Made by a program: the position numbers and the translations under genes. 39,555 nucleotides of DNA, taken from contig JAOARC010000001.1 in assembly GCA_025210745.1 (NCBI GenBank), forward strand, positions 1 to 39,555, given 5' to 3'. Origin of the DNA: Bacteriovoracaceae bacterium. GTDB taxonomy: Bacteria; Bdellovibrionota; Bacteriovoracia; Bacteriovoracales; Bacteriovoracaceae. The stretch's first letter is position 1. Each line of letters opens with the position of its first letter. The notes under the pieces were generated by a model. The model was given only the letters and a program-made list of their open reading frames with translations. It was not told where the DNA came from and ran no database searches. This document shows, in pieces, positions 32,905-39,555 of this stretch.

Positions 32905-33871
32905 AAGACCTAGAAGAAATAGATCAAACTTTGCCATAAGAGAACTTGTTAGTGAAGTAGATGTAACAGCAAATGATTTAATAGCGCCTTTGTTTGTTAT
33001 TGATGGACAAAATAAAAAGGTTGAAGTTCACTCAATGCCAGGTCAGTTTAGGTTTAGTATAGATTTATTATTAGAAGAAGTTAAAACTCTAAGTGAGCTT
33101 GGTGTAAAGGCAGTTGCAATATTTCCAGCAATAGATGAAGAGCTTAAAACAAGTTGCGCTAAAGAATCTTTTAATGAAGATAATTTAAATTGTAAGGCAA
33201 TTAGGGCAATAAAAGAAAAATTTCCTCATATGCTTGTTATGGCAGATGTAGCGATGGATCCATATTCAAGTGATGGTCATGATGGTGTCGTTAAAGATGG
33301 AAAAATTTTAAATGATGAAACATTAGATGTTTTAGCAAAAATGTCTATTGCAAGTGCTAAAGCTGGCGCCGACATTGTGGGACCAAGTGATATGATGGAT
33401 GGAAGAATTGCATATATTAGGTCGGCTTTAGATAGTAGTGGATTTAAAAATGTTTCTATTATGAGTTATACCGCAAAATATGCATCAGCGTTTTATGGGC
33501 CATTTAGAGATGCTCTTGATTCAGCTCCAAAAGCTGGTGATAAAAAAACTTATCAGATGGATTTTAGAAATTCATCTGAAGCAATGCTGGAGCTAGACTT
33601 AGATACTCAAGAGGGAGCTGATATTGTTATGGTTAAACCAGCTTTAAGTTATATGGATATCATCACAAAGTTTAAGCAAAATACGACTTTACCAGTCGCA
33701 GCGTATAATGTGAGCGGTGAATATGCTATGGTTATGGCTGCAGCTAAAGCTGGTTACGTAGATAGACAAAGTATTATGATTGAAATGTTAACAAGCTTTA
33801 AAAGAGCTGGAGCAGATATTATTTTAACTTATTTTGCTAAAGATATGGCCACTTATTTAAAGAATAACTAA
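32897..33871 (+). CDS. hemB: Porphobilinogen synthase (delta-aminolevulinic acid dehydratase)
   Basis: 324 residues. The two active-site lysines are Lys194 in SYTAKYASAFYGPFRDA and Lys247 in MVKPALSYMDII. The metal-site region DVAMDPYSSDGHDG has Asp121 and Asp129 where zinc enzymes have Cys, so it is the Mg2+/K+-type. It condenses two aminolevulinate molecules to porphobilinogen in haem synthesis. The ATG overlaps sufE, and the stop TAA shares its last A with the next ATG (TAATG). Confidence 0.97.
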   Translation: MLRRPRRNRSNFAIRELVSEVDVTANDLIAPLFVIDGQNKKVEVHSMPGQFRFSIDLLLEEVKTLSELGVKAVAIFPAIDEELKTSCAKESFNEDNLNCKAIRAIKEKFPHMLVMADVAMDPYSSDGHDGVVKDGKILNDETLDVLAKMSIASAKAGADIVGPSDMMDGRIAYIRSALDSSGFKNVSIMSYTAKYASAFYGPFRDALDSAPKAGDKKTYQMDFRNSSEAMLELDLDTQEGADIVMVKPALSYMDIITKFKQNTTLPVAAYNVSGEYAMVMAAAKAGYVDRQSIMIEMLTSFKRAGADIILTYFAKDMATYLKNN

Positions 33872-34920
33872 TGCATATTTTACTGGTTCGATTTTCAAGT
33901 TTAGGTGATATCGTTATGCAAACGAGCTTTGCTTCCTTTTTGAAACAAGTAAATCCTAATATAGAGATCAGTTTTTTAACCTTAAAGTCTTTTAGTTCTA
34001 TACTTGAAAAACATAAGGATATAGATCATGTTATCAGCTATGAAAAAGAATCAGGTTTAAAAGATTTTTTAAAATTAAAAAAAACATTAAATAGTATTGA
34101 TAGAGAACGTAAAGTAGACTTCTTAATTGATTTACATGGAACGACAAGATCGTTTCTTTTGAAATTGATGAGTTTTAATATCCCTTACATAAGTGTTGAT
34201 AAAAGAAGAATTGAAAGATTCCTTAGAATCAATACAAAAAAAGTTAATCTTTTAAAAAGGCAAAAATCAATTCAGCTTCGATATATTGATGATTTTATAA
34301 AACTTATTTGTCATGACTTAACTTTAAAAGATATTTCACGTCGAAATGTAAGCAAATTTAATCTTCCATTGAGTTATTCAACACCTGTAAATCATGAAGA
34401 TTTTTTTGTTGGATTTGAAACATATATAGTTATTGCTCCAGTGGCTTCTTTTACAAATAAAAGATGGCCAGTAGAAAAATTTAAAAAACTGATTGAAATG
34501 CTAGTAGAGGATAAAAAATATGATTCATTTGGGTTGGTTATCCTTGCCGGCCCAAATGATAATTATTGTGAACCGTTGAGTCAGATAAATGATAAAAGAG
34601 TTGTTTATCTACAAGGAAAAACAACTCTTGCACAAAGTGCGGGGATAATAAAAAAAGCGCAACTTGTTGTAGGTAATGATTCAGGAATGGGACATATTGC
34701 TGAAAGTTTTGGAGTGCCTGCTCTTACAATTTTTGGACCAACTCACGAAGATTTAGGCTTTAGACCTCATTTAACGAGATCAAGGTCTTTAAGTGTTGAT
34801 TTATGGTGCCGCCCATGTAGTGGAACGGGAAAAAAGGATTGTTTTAGAAAAAAACAATTTTGTTTTGATCTGATAAGTGAAAAAACAGTAAAAGATAATA
34901 TCGGAGATATTGTTTTATGA
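33871..34920 (+). CDS. Glycosyltransferase family 9 (heptosyltransferase-like)
   Basis: 349 residues, GT-B fold without a signal peptide. MHILLVRFSSLGDIVMQTSF at the N-terminus and the donor-site block VVGNDSGMGHIAESFGVPALTIFGPTHEDLGF are standard for LPS heptosyltransferases (WaaC, WaaF, RfaQ). The SVDLWCRPCSGTGKKDCF cysteine cluster near the C-terminus occurs in one GT9 branch. It probably adds a heptose or similar sugar to the LPS inner core. It is coupled to hemB upstream and overlaps the Kdo-transferase-like gene by 4 bases (ATGA). Confidence 0.88.
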   Translation: MHILLVRFSSLGDIVMQTSFASFLKQVNPNIEISFLTLKSFSSILEKHKDIDHVISYEKESGLKDFLKLKKTLNSIDRERKVDFLIDLHGTTRSFLLKLMSFNIPYISVDKRRIERFLRINTKKVNLLKRQKSIQLRYIDDFIKLICHDLTLKDISRRNVSKFNLPLSYSTPVNHEDFFVGFETYIVIAPVASFTNKRWPVEKFKKLIEMLVEDKKYDSFGLVILAGPNDNYCEPLSQINDKRVVYLQGKTTLAQSAGIIKKAQLVVGNDSGMGHIAESFGVPALTIFGPTHEDLGFRPHLTRSRSLSVDLWCRPCSGTGKKDCFRKKQFCFDLISEKTVKDNIGDIVL

Positions 34921-36092
34921 TATTGTATCTTTTATTTCGTTTGACCTTATTACCATTTCTTTTTCTTGCCTTGATTCATCCAAAGGTGCGACAAAGACTG
35001 CTGGCAGAGTTTAAGTATAGAATTTATTCCTATGATTATGACGTTATTTTTCATATTTCTAGTGAGGGTGAGTTAGAGCAATCAATAAGCTTAATAGAAA
35101 AATATGAAAATATGAGAGTCCATATTTTATTTACTTCGTTAAGTGCCTTAGAGAAGGTAAAGAAAATTGAAAGTGCTAATATTAAATTCTCTTTATTACC
35201 TGTTTTAAGCTTTAATCCTTTTATAAAAGAATACTGCGTATTGCTTTGGAAAAAGCCGGTTTGTTTCTTTATGTGTCGTTATGACTTTTTTCCTGAGCTA
35301 GTTTTATTTTCTTACTCTTCTTACTCTATTTTGTTAAATGCAACCTTTAAAAATTTAGACTCAACCTTAAAGAGATATTATTATAAGTTTTCTTTTAATT
35401 CATTTGATAAAATCGTTTTAGCTTCGGAACACGAAAAAACTTCAATGAATATTCTTGGATTAAAAAAAGACTTTAGAGTATATGATTTTAGGGTCGATCA
35501 TATTTTAAAGAGAAAGAAAAATGCGCAAAAAGTTCTTTTAGAATATGGACAGTTGGTTGAGTTTATAAAAAAGCAACATGATAGATATATTTTTGGAAGT
35601 TTTTGGGCAAGTGAAATACGCTACTTTGAAAAAGAATCATTTGAAAAAACGAAAATATTTGTATGTCCTCATAAATTAGATTTTAATGAGTTAAAAAGAA
35701 TTGAAAATGGTTTTAAAGAGTTAGGTTTAAGAGTATGTGTTATTAATAATGTTGTAGAGTCAACTTTTAAAGATTCCGATGTCTATATTATAGCAATGAG
35801 AGGAATTCTGTGTGAACTTTATACTTTATTTGAAACATGTTACGTTGGTGGTGGTTATGAAAAATCTATTCATAGTGTTTTAGAGCCTTTTTTAATGGGA
35901 TGTAATAGTATTCTTACTGGACCAAAAATAAATCGCTCTACTGAATTTGATTTTGTAAAAAGTCATCAGGGGCAGATTAAGTCATTAGATAGGATAACAA
36001 AGCAAATTATTTCTAATGAAGGTAAACTAACAAAGACTTTGGATATGCCCAATGAAGATGTTGTAAAGTGGATTTTAGATGCAAAAACGTGA
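34917..36092 (+). CDS. Kdo transferase-like protein (GT30, WaaA family, divergent)
   Basis: 391 residues. The N-terminal hydrophobic helix MILYLLFRLTLLPFLFLAL anchors it to the inner membrane. The block ISSEGELEQS carries the S-x-G-E acceptor/catalytic Glu of WaaA. The C-terminal segment RGILCELYTLFETCYVGGGY, followed by H-S-V-L-E-P-F-L-M-G-C and G-P, matches the family's G-x-L-x-x-L-Y...V-G-G-(S/G)-x...H-N-x-L-E-P...G-P-x. Asn in H-N-x-x-E-P is Ser here. It likely transfers Kdo to lipid A but is diverged. The 3' end overlaps the next gene by 14 bases. Confidence 0.75.
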   Translation: MILYLLFRLTLLPFLFLALIHPKVRQRLLAEFKYRIYSYDYDVIFHISSEGELEQSISLIEKYENMRVHILFTSLSALEKVKKIESANIKFSLLPVLSFNPFIKEYCVLLWKKPVCFFMCRYDFFPELVLFSYSSYSILLNATFKNLDSTLKRYYYKFSFNSFDKIVLASEHEKTSMNILGLKKDFRVYDFRVDHILKRKKNAQKVLLEYGQLVEFIKKQHDRYIFGSFWASEIRYFEKESFEKTKIFVCPHKLDFNELKRIENGFKELGLRVCVINNVVESTFKDSDVYIIAMRGILCELYTLFETCYVGGGYEKSIHSVLEPFLMGCNSILTGPKINRSTEFDFVKSHQGQIKSLDRITKQIISNEGKLTKTLDMPNEDVVKWILDAKT

Positions 36093-37317
36093 TTATATTT
36101 ATGTTAAAGACGCTTTCATTATCAGCGATGCTTTTGATTATATGATTTATCGGGCCAGTTCATCTTATAATAAAAGAGCTTTTATTATAGATAGTCCTGA
36201 TAATACATCATTAAAATATTTAAGTTTATTAGATGTCTATCTCTTAAGAAAAGCTGCTTTGAATATTGATAATTATTTAAGTGAAGTTGATTTTTCCTAC
36301 TTTATTAATGGCACGAATCTTAACTTTTCGAAAAGTGCATATCTTAATTGCCAGGAAATTTATAGAAAGTTATTGAAAAAAAGTTTTCCTCATACATTAG
36401 TAAAAAAAGAGACTTTCGATGCAGATGCAATGGAGTTGATGAGTGAACTTGCGTCTTTAATTATAAGGGATAAGAATTTTAAATACCAACTTGAATCTAC
36501 AATCAAAAGGTTTCATCGTATTTTTCCTATAGTAAGTGAAATAATAGACTTTTTGGCCAAAGAAGAGAAAACTTCTCGTTGCTTTTATTACTTATTGCAG
36601 AGTTCTTTTAAAAGAAAATTTAGCCGTGAAGTAGATGAGTATCTTATTTACTATCTTATAGTTGAAGTTTTGAGTCCAAGATTTGAACTCAACCATGAAG
36701 GTTTAGCTATTGAACATAAATTATTGGATTTAGAGAAAATAATAAGGATTGAAAAAATAGGAAATAGGGTAACTTACCTTATTAGTAATAATAATAGATA
36801 TAAAACTTCTTTTCTATATAGTTCTGATTGTTATGAAGAAAGTTGTGTTAAAGAGCCTTTATTTTTAGAGGTTTATGATAGTATTACTTTCTATTCTAGG
36901 CTAGATGAGACTCTAGGAATAAAAGAAAAGAAAATATTTATTGCTAACTATGAATCTATTGGAAGTGATTTTCCGCAGATCGAACTATCTTTTGAGAAGA
37001 ATAATACTGTTAAATGCAAACTTTTTTACTTGCGCTCTATGAATAAAAGAAAAGATGAGTACGTTAGTAAGGCTTTAGAAATATCATATAAGTATTTAAA
37101 AAATATTTATTATGATCTTGATAGGAGCAAGTGGTATTCAAGTATAACTAAGTCTAACAATAAGGAATCATTATATAGGTTTAATATTTCTAAGTTAGAG
37201 AAAATCATAGATGAAAGAATAATCTCGAATTTGAAATTATATGGACCTAAATACTCATATATGCTTGGACAAGCTTCTTATTTGGGTTATCTCATTAGAA
37301 GGGTAAGAAAGAATTAG
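36079..37317 (+). CDS. Hypothetical protein, last gene of the LPS/haem operon
   Basis: 412 residues, soluble, no signal peptide or transmembrane segment, rich in Tyr, Leu, Lys and Ser. No recognised domain. The first ATG lies within the end of the GT30-like gene, so it is coupled to LPS assembly, but no glycosyltransferase or acyltransferase motif was found. The reading frame is long, intact and has the codon feel of its neighbours, so it is a real gene. Confidence 0.7.
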   Translation: MQKRDYIYVKDAFIISDAFDYMIYRASSSYNKRAFIIDSPDNTSLKYLSLLDVYLLRKAALNIDNYLSEVDFSYFINGTNLNFSKSAYLNCQEIYRKLLKKSFPHTLVKKETFDADAMELMSELASLIIRDKNFKYQLESTIKRFHRIFPIVSEIIDFLAKEEKTSRCFYYLLQSSFKRKFSREVDEYLIYYLIVEVLSPRFELNHEGLAIEHKLLDLEKIIRIEKIGNRVTYLISNNNRYKTSFLYSSDCYEESCVKEPLFLEVYDSITFYSRLDETLGIKEKKIFIANYESIGSDFPQIELSFEKNNTVKCKLFYLRSMNKRKDEYVSKALEISYKYLKNIYYDLDRSKWYSSITKSNNKESLYRFNISKLEKIIDERIISNLKLYGPKYSYMLGQASYLGYLIRRVRKN

Positions 37318-37357
37318 CCGCATAGTGAAATGAGTAGATTAGTGAGATAATTAGTTT

Positions 37358-37546
37358 ATGAACCAAAAGGGACAAACATCTATTGAATATATTTTAATGA
37401 TAGTGATTGTTGTAACAATTGCAACTTCAGCTTTTAAGTTGATAGGCGCAAGAATAACTGGAGATCAAGGTTTTATAGGCCAGTATATCGCCAGTTTTAA
37501 TAAAGGTTTTACTTCAAATTATAAGGTCTTTACTCTAAGAAGATAG
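37358..37546 (+). CDS. Small prepilin with class III (QxSxEY) signal peptide
   Basis: 62 residues. M-N-Q-K-G followed by QTSIEYILMIVIVVTIATSA: the prepilin-peptidase cleavage point is K-G before Q, the following Q-T-S-I-E-Y fits the Q-x-S-x-E-Y of class III signal peptides, Glu at +5 is present, and about 20 hydrophobic residues follow. A mature pilin of about 57 residues is expected, like Flp or archaeal-type pilins. No peptidase, ATPase or secretin is in the window. Its nearest neighbours are the unknown gene upstream and an outer-membrane protein gene downstream. Confidence 0.8.
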   Translation: MNQKGQTSIEYILMIVIVVTIATSAFKLIGARITGDQGFIGQYIASFNKGFTSNYKVFTLRR

Positions 37547-37591
37547 TCTAAGTATTCGAAAATATTGAAAAAACAAAGAACTTTGTAAAAT

Positions 37592-37650
37592 TTACATGAA
37601 GACAGTTTTTGCCTCGCGTTAATTTCTCGTGTCGTGTATCATTCATGTAA
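37592..37650 (+). promoter_or_regulatory. Long-range inverted repeat in front of an outer-membrane protein gene
   Basis: TTACATGAA (37592-37600) and TTCATGTAA (37642-37650) are perfect inverses with arm starts 50 bases apart. Just upstream is the palindrome ACAAAG-AA-CTTTGT (37573-37586). Candidate -10 elements, TATCAT (37637) and TATAAA (37654), overlap or follow the second arm. They may be operator half-sites or an RNA stem in the leader. Confidence 0.4.
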
Positions 37651-37676
37651 CGTTATAAATTTTAGGAGTACAAATC

Positions 37677-38768
37677 ATGAAAACGTGTAACAAATTTACT
37701 AAATCTATTTTGTCTTTAGCTGTAGTTGCTACAACTTTTGCTAGTGCTTATGCAAATGAGGCAATTTTAAATTCAGATCCAATTGATGTGACTGGATACG
37801 TAAAGGAAGTACCTGCTACGGATCATGAATTAGAAACTGTTAAAAATGAGCTTAGAAAACAAAAGCAAGCTATTCAGGTTAATAAAGAAAAAGCTAAGAG
37901 TTATGAAAAGCTTGGTAGATCTACTGAAAAGTTAGCTGATGTTACTGAGGATATGATTGAAGAGCGAAAAGAGTCTCAAGCAACAATTGATAAATATAAT
38001 AAAAAGATTGAGTGTTTAATGGCACAGGATCCAGGTGCAGACTGTGATGAGTATGTAAAAACGGATAAAGTTTCTACGGCAGCAGCGGCTCCAACAGTTG
38101 TAGCTCCTGTGGAGTCTAGTACAATTGGCGCTTTTGAAGCAATTAAAGTTTTACCATATGTTGGAATGAGTTCATTTCAATCAGAAAATGAGCAGTTAGA
38201 GGCCAATATTGCAGCAGGGGTAAGAGCGGAGTCTGATATTACAAGTAGAATTAGCGTTGGAGTTGGCTTTAAATATACTTCTATGCAAACACTAGATAGT
38301 GCAAATTACTTTGGTAATAACTTTGGTGTTGGGTATTGGAATACTTTTGGTAATCAAGGTAGAGAAATTGACTATACAAACTTAAATTTTGATATCAATG
38401 GTAAGTTCTTTATTACTAAAGCTAATAGATTAAGACCATATGTTGGAGCAGCATTGGCCTATAATAGAACAACGATGAAATATAATGATAACCAAAATTG
38501 GAATGGAAATATCTACGGAAACTTTGGTGATGAGCAGTTAACGACTGGTAATATCAGCGCTTCATTATTACTAGGTTCAGAAGTTGTATTTACAAAATCA
38601 ATTGGTATGAACCTTGAGTTTGGATATAGCAAAGGTCTTGGATCAAGCTTTAATACTCAAAGAAATGCAGCTCAATCACCAGATATGATTAGGCTTCAAA
38701 ACTTAAATGAAGAATTAGCTGATGCTCACCAATTTAGTGTGAACGCTGGTATGATTATTTATTTCTAA
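37677..38768 (+). CDS. Outer-membrane beta-barrel protein with N-terminal coiled coil
   Basis: 363 residues. Signal peptide about 26 residues, ending ASAYA-NE. Residues about 45-120 are heptad-like Lys/Glu/Leu-rich, a predicted coiled coil that could reach across the periplasm or oligomerise; a C-L-M-A-Q-D-P-G-A-D-C loop may form a disulfide. An Ala/Pro/Val linker leads to a C-terminal barrel (about 155-363) with alternating strands, rich in Gly, Asn and Tyr, ending in Phe as outer-membrane barrels do. AGGAG precedes ATG 37677. A strong terminator follows directly, so it is probably a monocistronic, highly expressed gene. Confidence 0.85.
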   Translation: MKTCNKFTKSILSLAVVATTFASAYANEAILNSDPIDVTGYVKEVPATDHELETVKNELRKQKQAIQVNKEKAKSYEKLGRSTEKLADVTEDMIEERKESQATIDKYNKKIECLMAQDPGADCDEYVKTDKVSTAAAAPTVVAPVESSTIGAFEAIKVLPYVGMSSFQSENEQLEANIAAGVRAESDITSRISVGVGFKYTSMQTLDSANYFGNNFGVGYWNTFGNQGREIDYTNLNFDINGKFFITKANRLRPYVGAALAYNRTTMKYNDNQNWNGNIYGNFGDEQLTTGNISASLLLGSEVVFTKSIGMNLEFGYSKGLGSSFNTQRNAAQSPDMIRLQNLNEELADAHQFSVNAGMIIYF

Positions 38769-38788
38769 GATAAAATAGATAAAGATAC

Positions 38789-38820
38789 AAAAAGCCCGCT
38801 CGTTGAAGCGGGCTTTTTTT
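38789..38820 (+). terminator. Strong intrinsic terminator
   Basis: AAAGCCCGCT, loop CGTTGA, AGCGGGCTTT, then a T-run: a GC-rich perfect stem of about 10 pairs ending 20 to 50 bases past the outer-membrane protein stop. The cleanest terminator in the window; GC-rich against an AT-rich background. Confidence 0.95.
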
Positions 38821-38859
38821 GCGCTGCGTATCCCAAGTAGTATTTATACGGCAATTTCT

Positions 38860-38888
38860 TTGTGATTTCACTCCATTGAAGATATAAT
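38860..38888 (+). promoter_or_regulatory. Promoter of the thiolase gene
   Basis: -35 TTGTGA (38860-38865), a 17-base spacer, and -10 TATAAT (38883-38888). Start of transcription expected near 38895, giving a leader of about 38 bases that includes the GGAG Shine-Dalgarno. One arm of a 12-base inverted repeat lies in the spacer. Confidence 0.65.
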
Positions 38889-38929
38889 TTAACATATATT
38901 AAATTTGGATATTTTAATCAATGGAGTGA
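38868..38929. promoter_or_regulatory. Paired 12-base inverted operator candidates
   Basis: TCACTCCATTGA (38868-38879) and TCAATGGAGTGA (38918-38929) are perfect inverses. The first lies between -35 and -10; the second covers the Shine-Dalgarno of the thiolase gene. Arm starts are 50 bases apart, about five helical turns. Because the first arm is upstream of the predicted transcript start, this reads better as a DNA repressor site than as an RNA hairpin. Confidence 0.6.
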
Positions 38930-38932
38930 TAT

Positions 38933-39534
38933 ATGAAACCGGTTTATTTAGTTAATGGAGTAAGGACTCCTCAAGTTAAATCTGGAGCAGACTTAAAAGA
39001 AATACCTGCACCATATTTAGGTCATTATTTAATCAAACATTTATTGGATCAAACTTCAATTCCTACTGATGAGGTTGATGAAGTTATTGTAGGTAACACT
39101 GGTACTCCTGCAAAATATCCAAACATCGGAAGGGTTATTGCTCTTGAAGCAGGACTTGATAAAAAAACTAGTGGTTATAGTTGTCATAGAAACTGTGCTT
39201 CTGGAATGGAAGCTTTATCACAAGCTTATGTTAAAATTGCGAGCGGAAGAGCTGATGTTATCTTTGCTGGTGGTGTAGAGAATATGACAAGAATGCCACT
39301 TATATATGGAAAGAAAATGACAGACTTTTTCTTTAATATGATGAAAGCAAAAAAGCCTGCAGATAAATTAAAAATTATAAGCTCTTTTAGACCTTCATTT
39401 TTAAAGCCAATCGTTGCTATAGAACAAGGTCTTACGGATCCGTTTTGTAATATGAATATGGGGATGACTGCTGAAAAACTTGCTCGTGAATTTGGAATCT
39501 CTAGAGAGCAACAAGATGAATTTGCAAATAACTC
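38933..39534 (+). CDS. Acetyl-CoA acyltransferase (thiolase), 3' end missing
   Basis: About 200 genuine residues before the adapter; a full thiolase is near 400-430. The start MKPVYLVNGVRTP matches the thiolase N-terminus, and nucleophile Cys88 is in HRNCASGMEALSQAY, followed by IFAGGVENMTRMP. The cleft loop and the C-terminal His and Cys lie beyond the contig. Thiolases split or form beta-ketoacyl-CoA in fatty-acid degradation or acetoacetyl-CoA metabolism. GGAG precedes the ATG. The trailing residues after 39534 (L-L-Y-T-S-P) come from adapter and must not be treated as protein. Confidence 0.93.
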
Positions 39535-39555
39535 CTGTCTCTTATACACATCTCC
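39535..39555 (+). other. Illumina Nextera transposase adapter remnant
   Basis: CTGTCTCTTATACACATCT plus CC is the Nextera mosaic-end sequence followed by the first adapter bases. It is a library artefact, not organism DNA, and shows that assembled reads were not fully trimmed. Confidence 0.97.

Noticed and set aside
39226..39549. Minus-strand reading frame of about 107 codons
   Set aside because: It begins in the adapter (M-Y-K-R-Q) and runs antisense to the thiolase gene.
1..39555. tRNA, rRNA and CRISPR arrays
   Set aside because: No cloverleaf T-loop context, rRNA-like stretch or regularly spaced repeats were found on either strand by reading.

Overview
The window is an AT-rich bacterial chromosome fragment with tightly packed genes, many overlapping by 1 to 40 bases. 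It looks like a predatory Bdellovibrionota bacterium of the Bacteriovorax/Halobacteriovorax type. The reasons are the low GC content, several lipoproteins and outer-membrane barrels of no recognisable wide family, a tmk-holB-ricT cluster, and nucleoside-salvage kinases. This assignment is an inference; there is no rRNA or tRNA gene here to fix the taxonomy. The last 21 bases are Illumina Nextera adapter, so the right edge is a contig end and the final gene is cut artificially.

Layout. (1) 1-5058: six poorly characterised genes (an HSP20-like coiled-coil protein, two small proteins, a zinc-finger protein, a lipoprotein and a membrane-anchored protein) bracketed by an 88-base direct repeat. The right copy of the repeat overlaps the 3' end of an N-formylglutamate amidohydrolase gene. 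(2) 5045-8567: that amidohydrolase, an inosine-guanosine kinase very like the enterobacterial Gsk, a possible restriction-endonuclease-fold protein and a small unknown. (3) 8693-12019: a rightward cluster of a degenerate MnmA-like protein, a degenerate M28 peptidase and an intact MnmA. A SAM methyltransferase converges on it. (4) 13256-17370: a cell-surface block behind a candidate sigma-54 promoter, with an Ig/FN3 lipoprotein, a LysM-like barrel protein and a second lipoprotein. The ribosome-binding site of the second lipoprotein sits inside a terminator hairpin. (5) 17367-24102: glycine decarboxylase, RsmJ, adenosine kinase, AsnS and a small secreted protein. (6) 32344 down to 24092, leftward: GYF-domain membrane protein, thymidylate kinase, DNA polymerase III delta', RicT, SbcD, SbcC. 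(7) 32473-37317, rightward: SufE-like, HemB, GT9 and GT30 glycosyltransferases and an unknown, all overlapping. Then come a class III-type prepilin, an outer-membrane protein with a strong terminator, and a truncated thiolase.

How the parts may work together. Two nucleoside kinases and an amidohydrolase fit salvage of material from degraded cells. The HemB-GT9-GT30 run couples haem and LPS-core functions by translation. The DNA-maintenance run (tmk, holB, ricT, sbcDC) shows that SbcD is full length only if an ATT start codon is accepted. The most unusual content is a pair of overlapping pseudoenzyme genes directly upstream of mnmA. One keeps the whole MnmA layout but has lost the PP-loop and both catalytic cysteines; the other is an M28 peptidase lacking the catalytic Glu-Glu pair. 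No CRISPR array, integrase, transposase, tRNA or rRNA was seen, and no gap over 300 bases lacks a gene.
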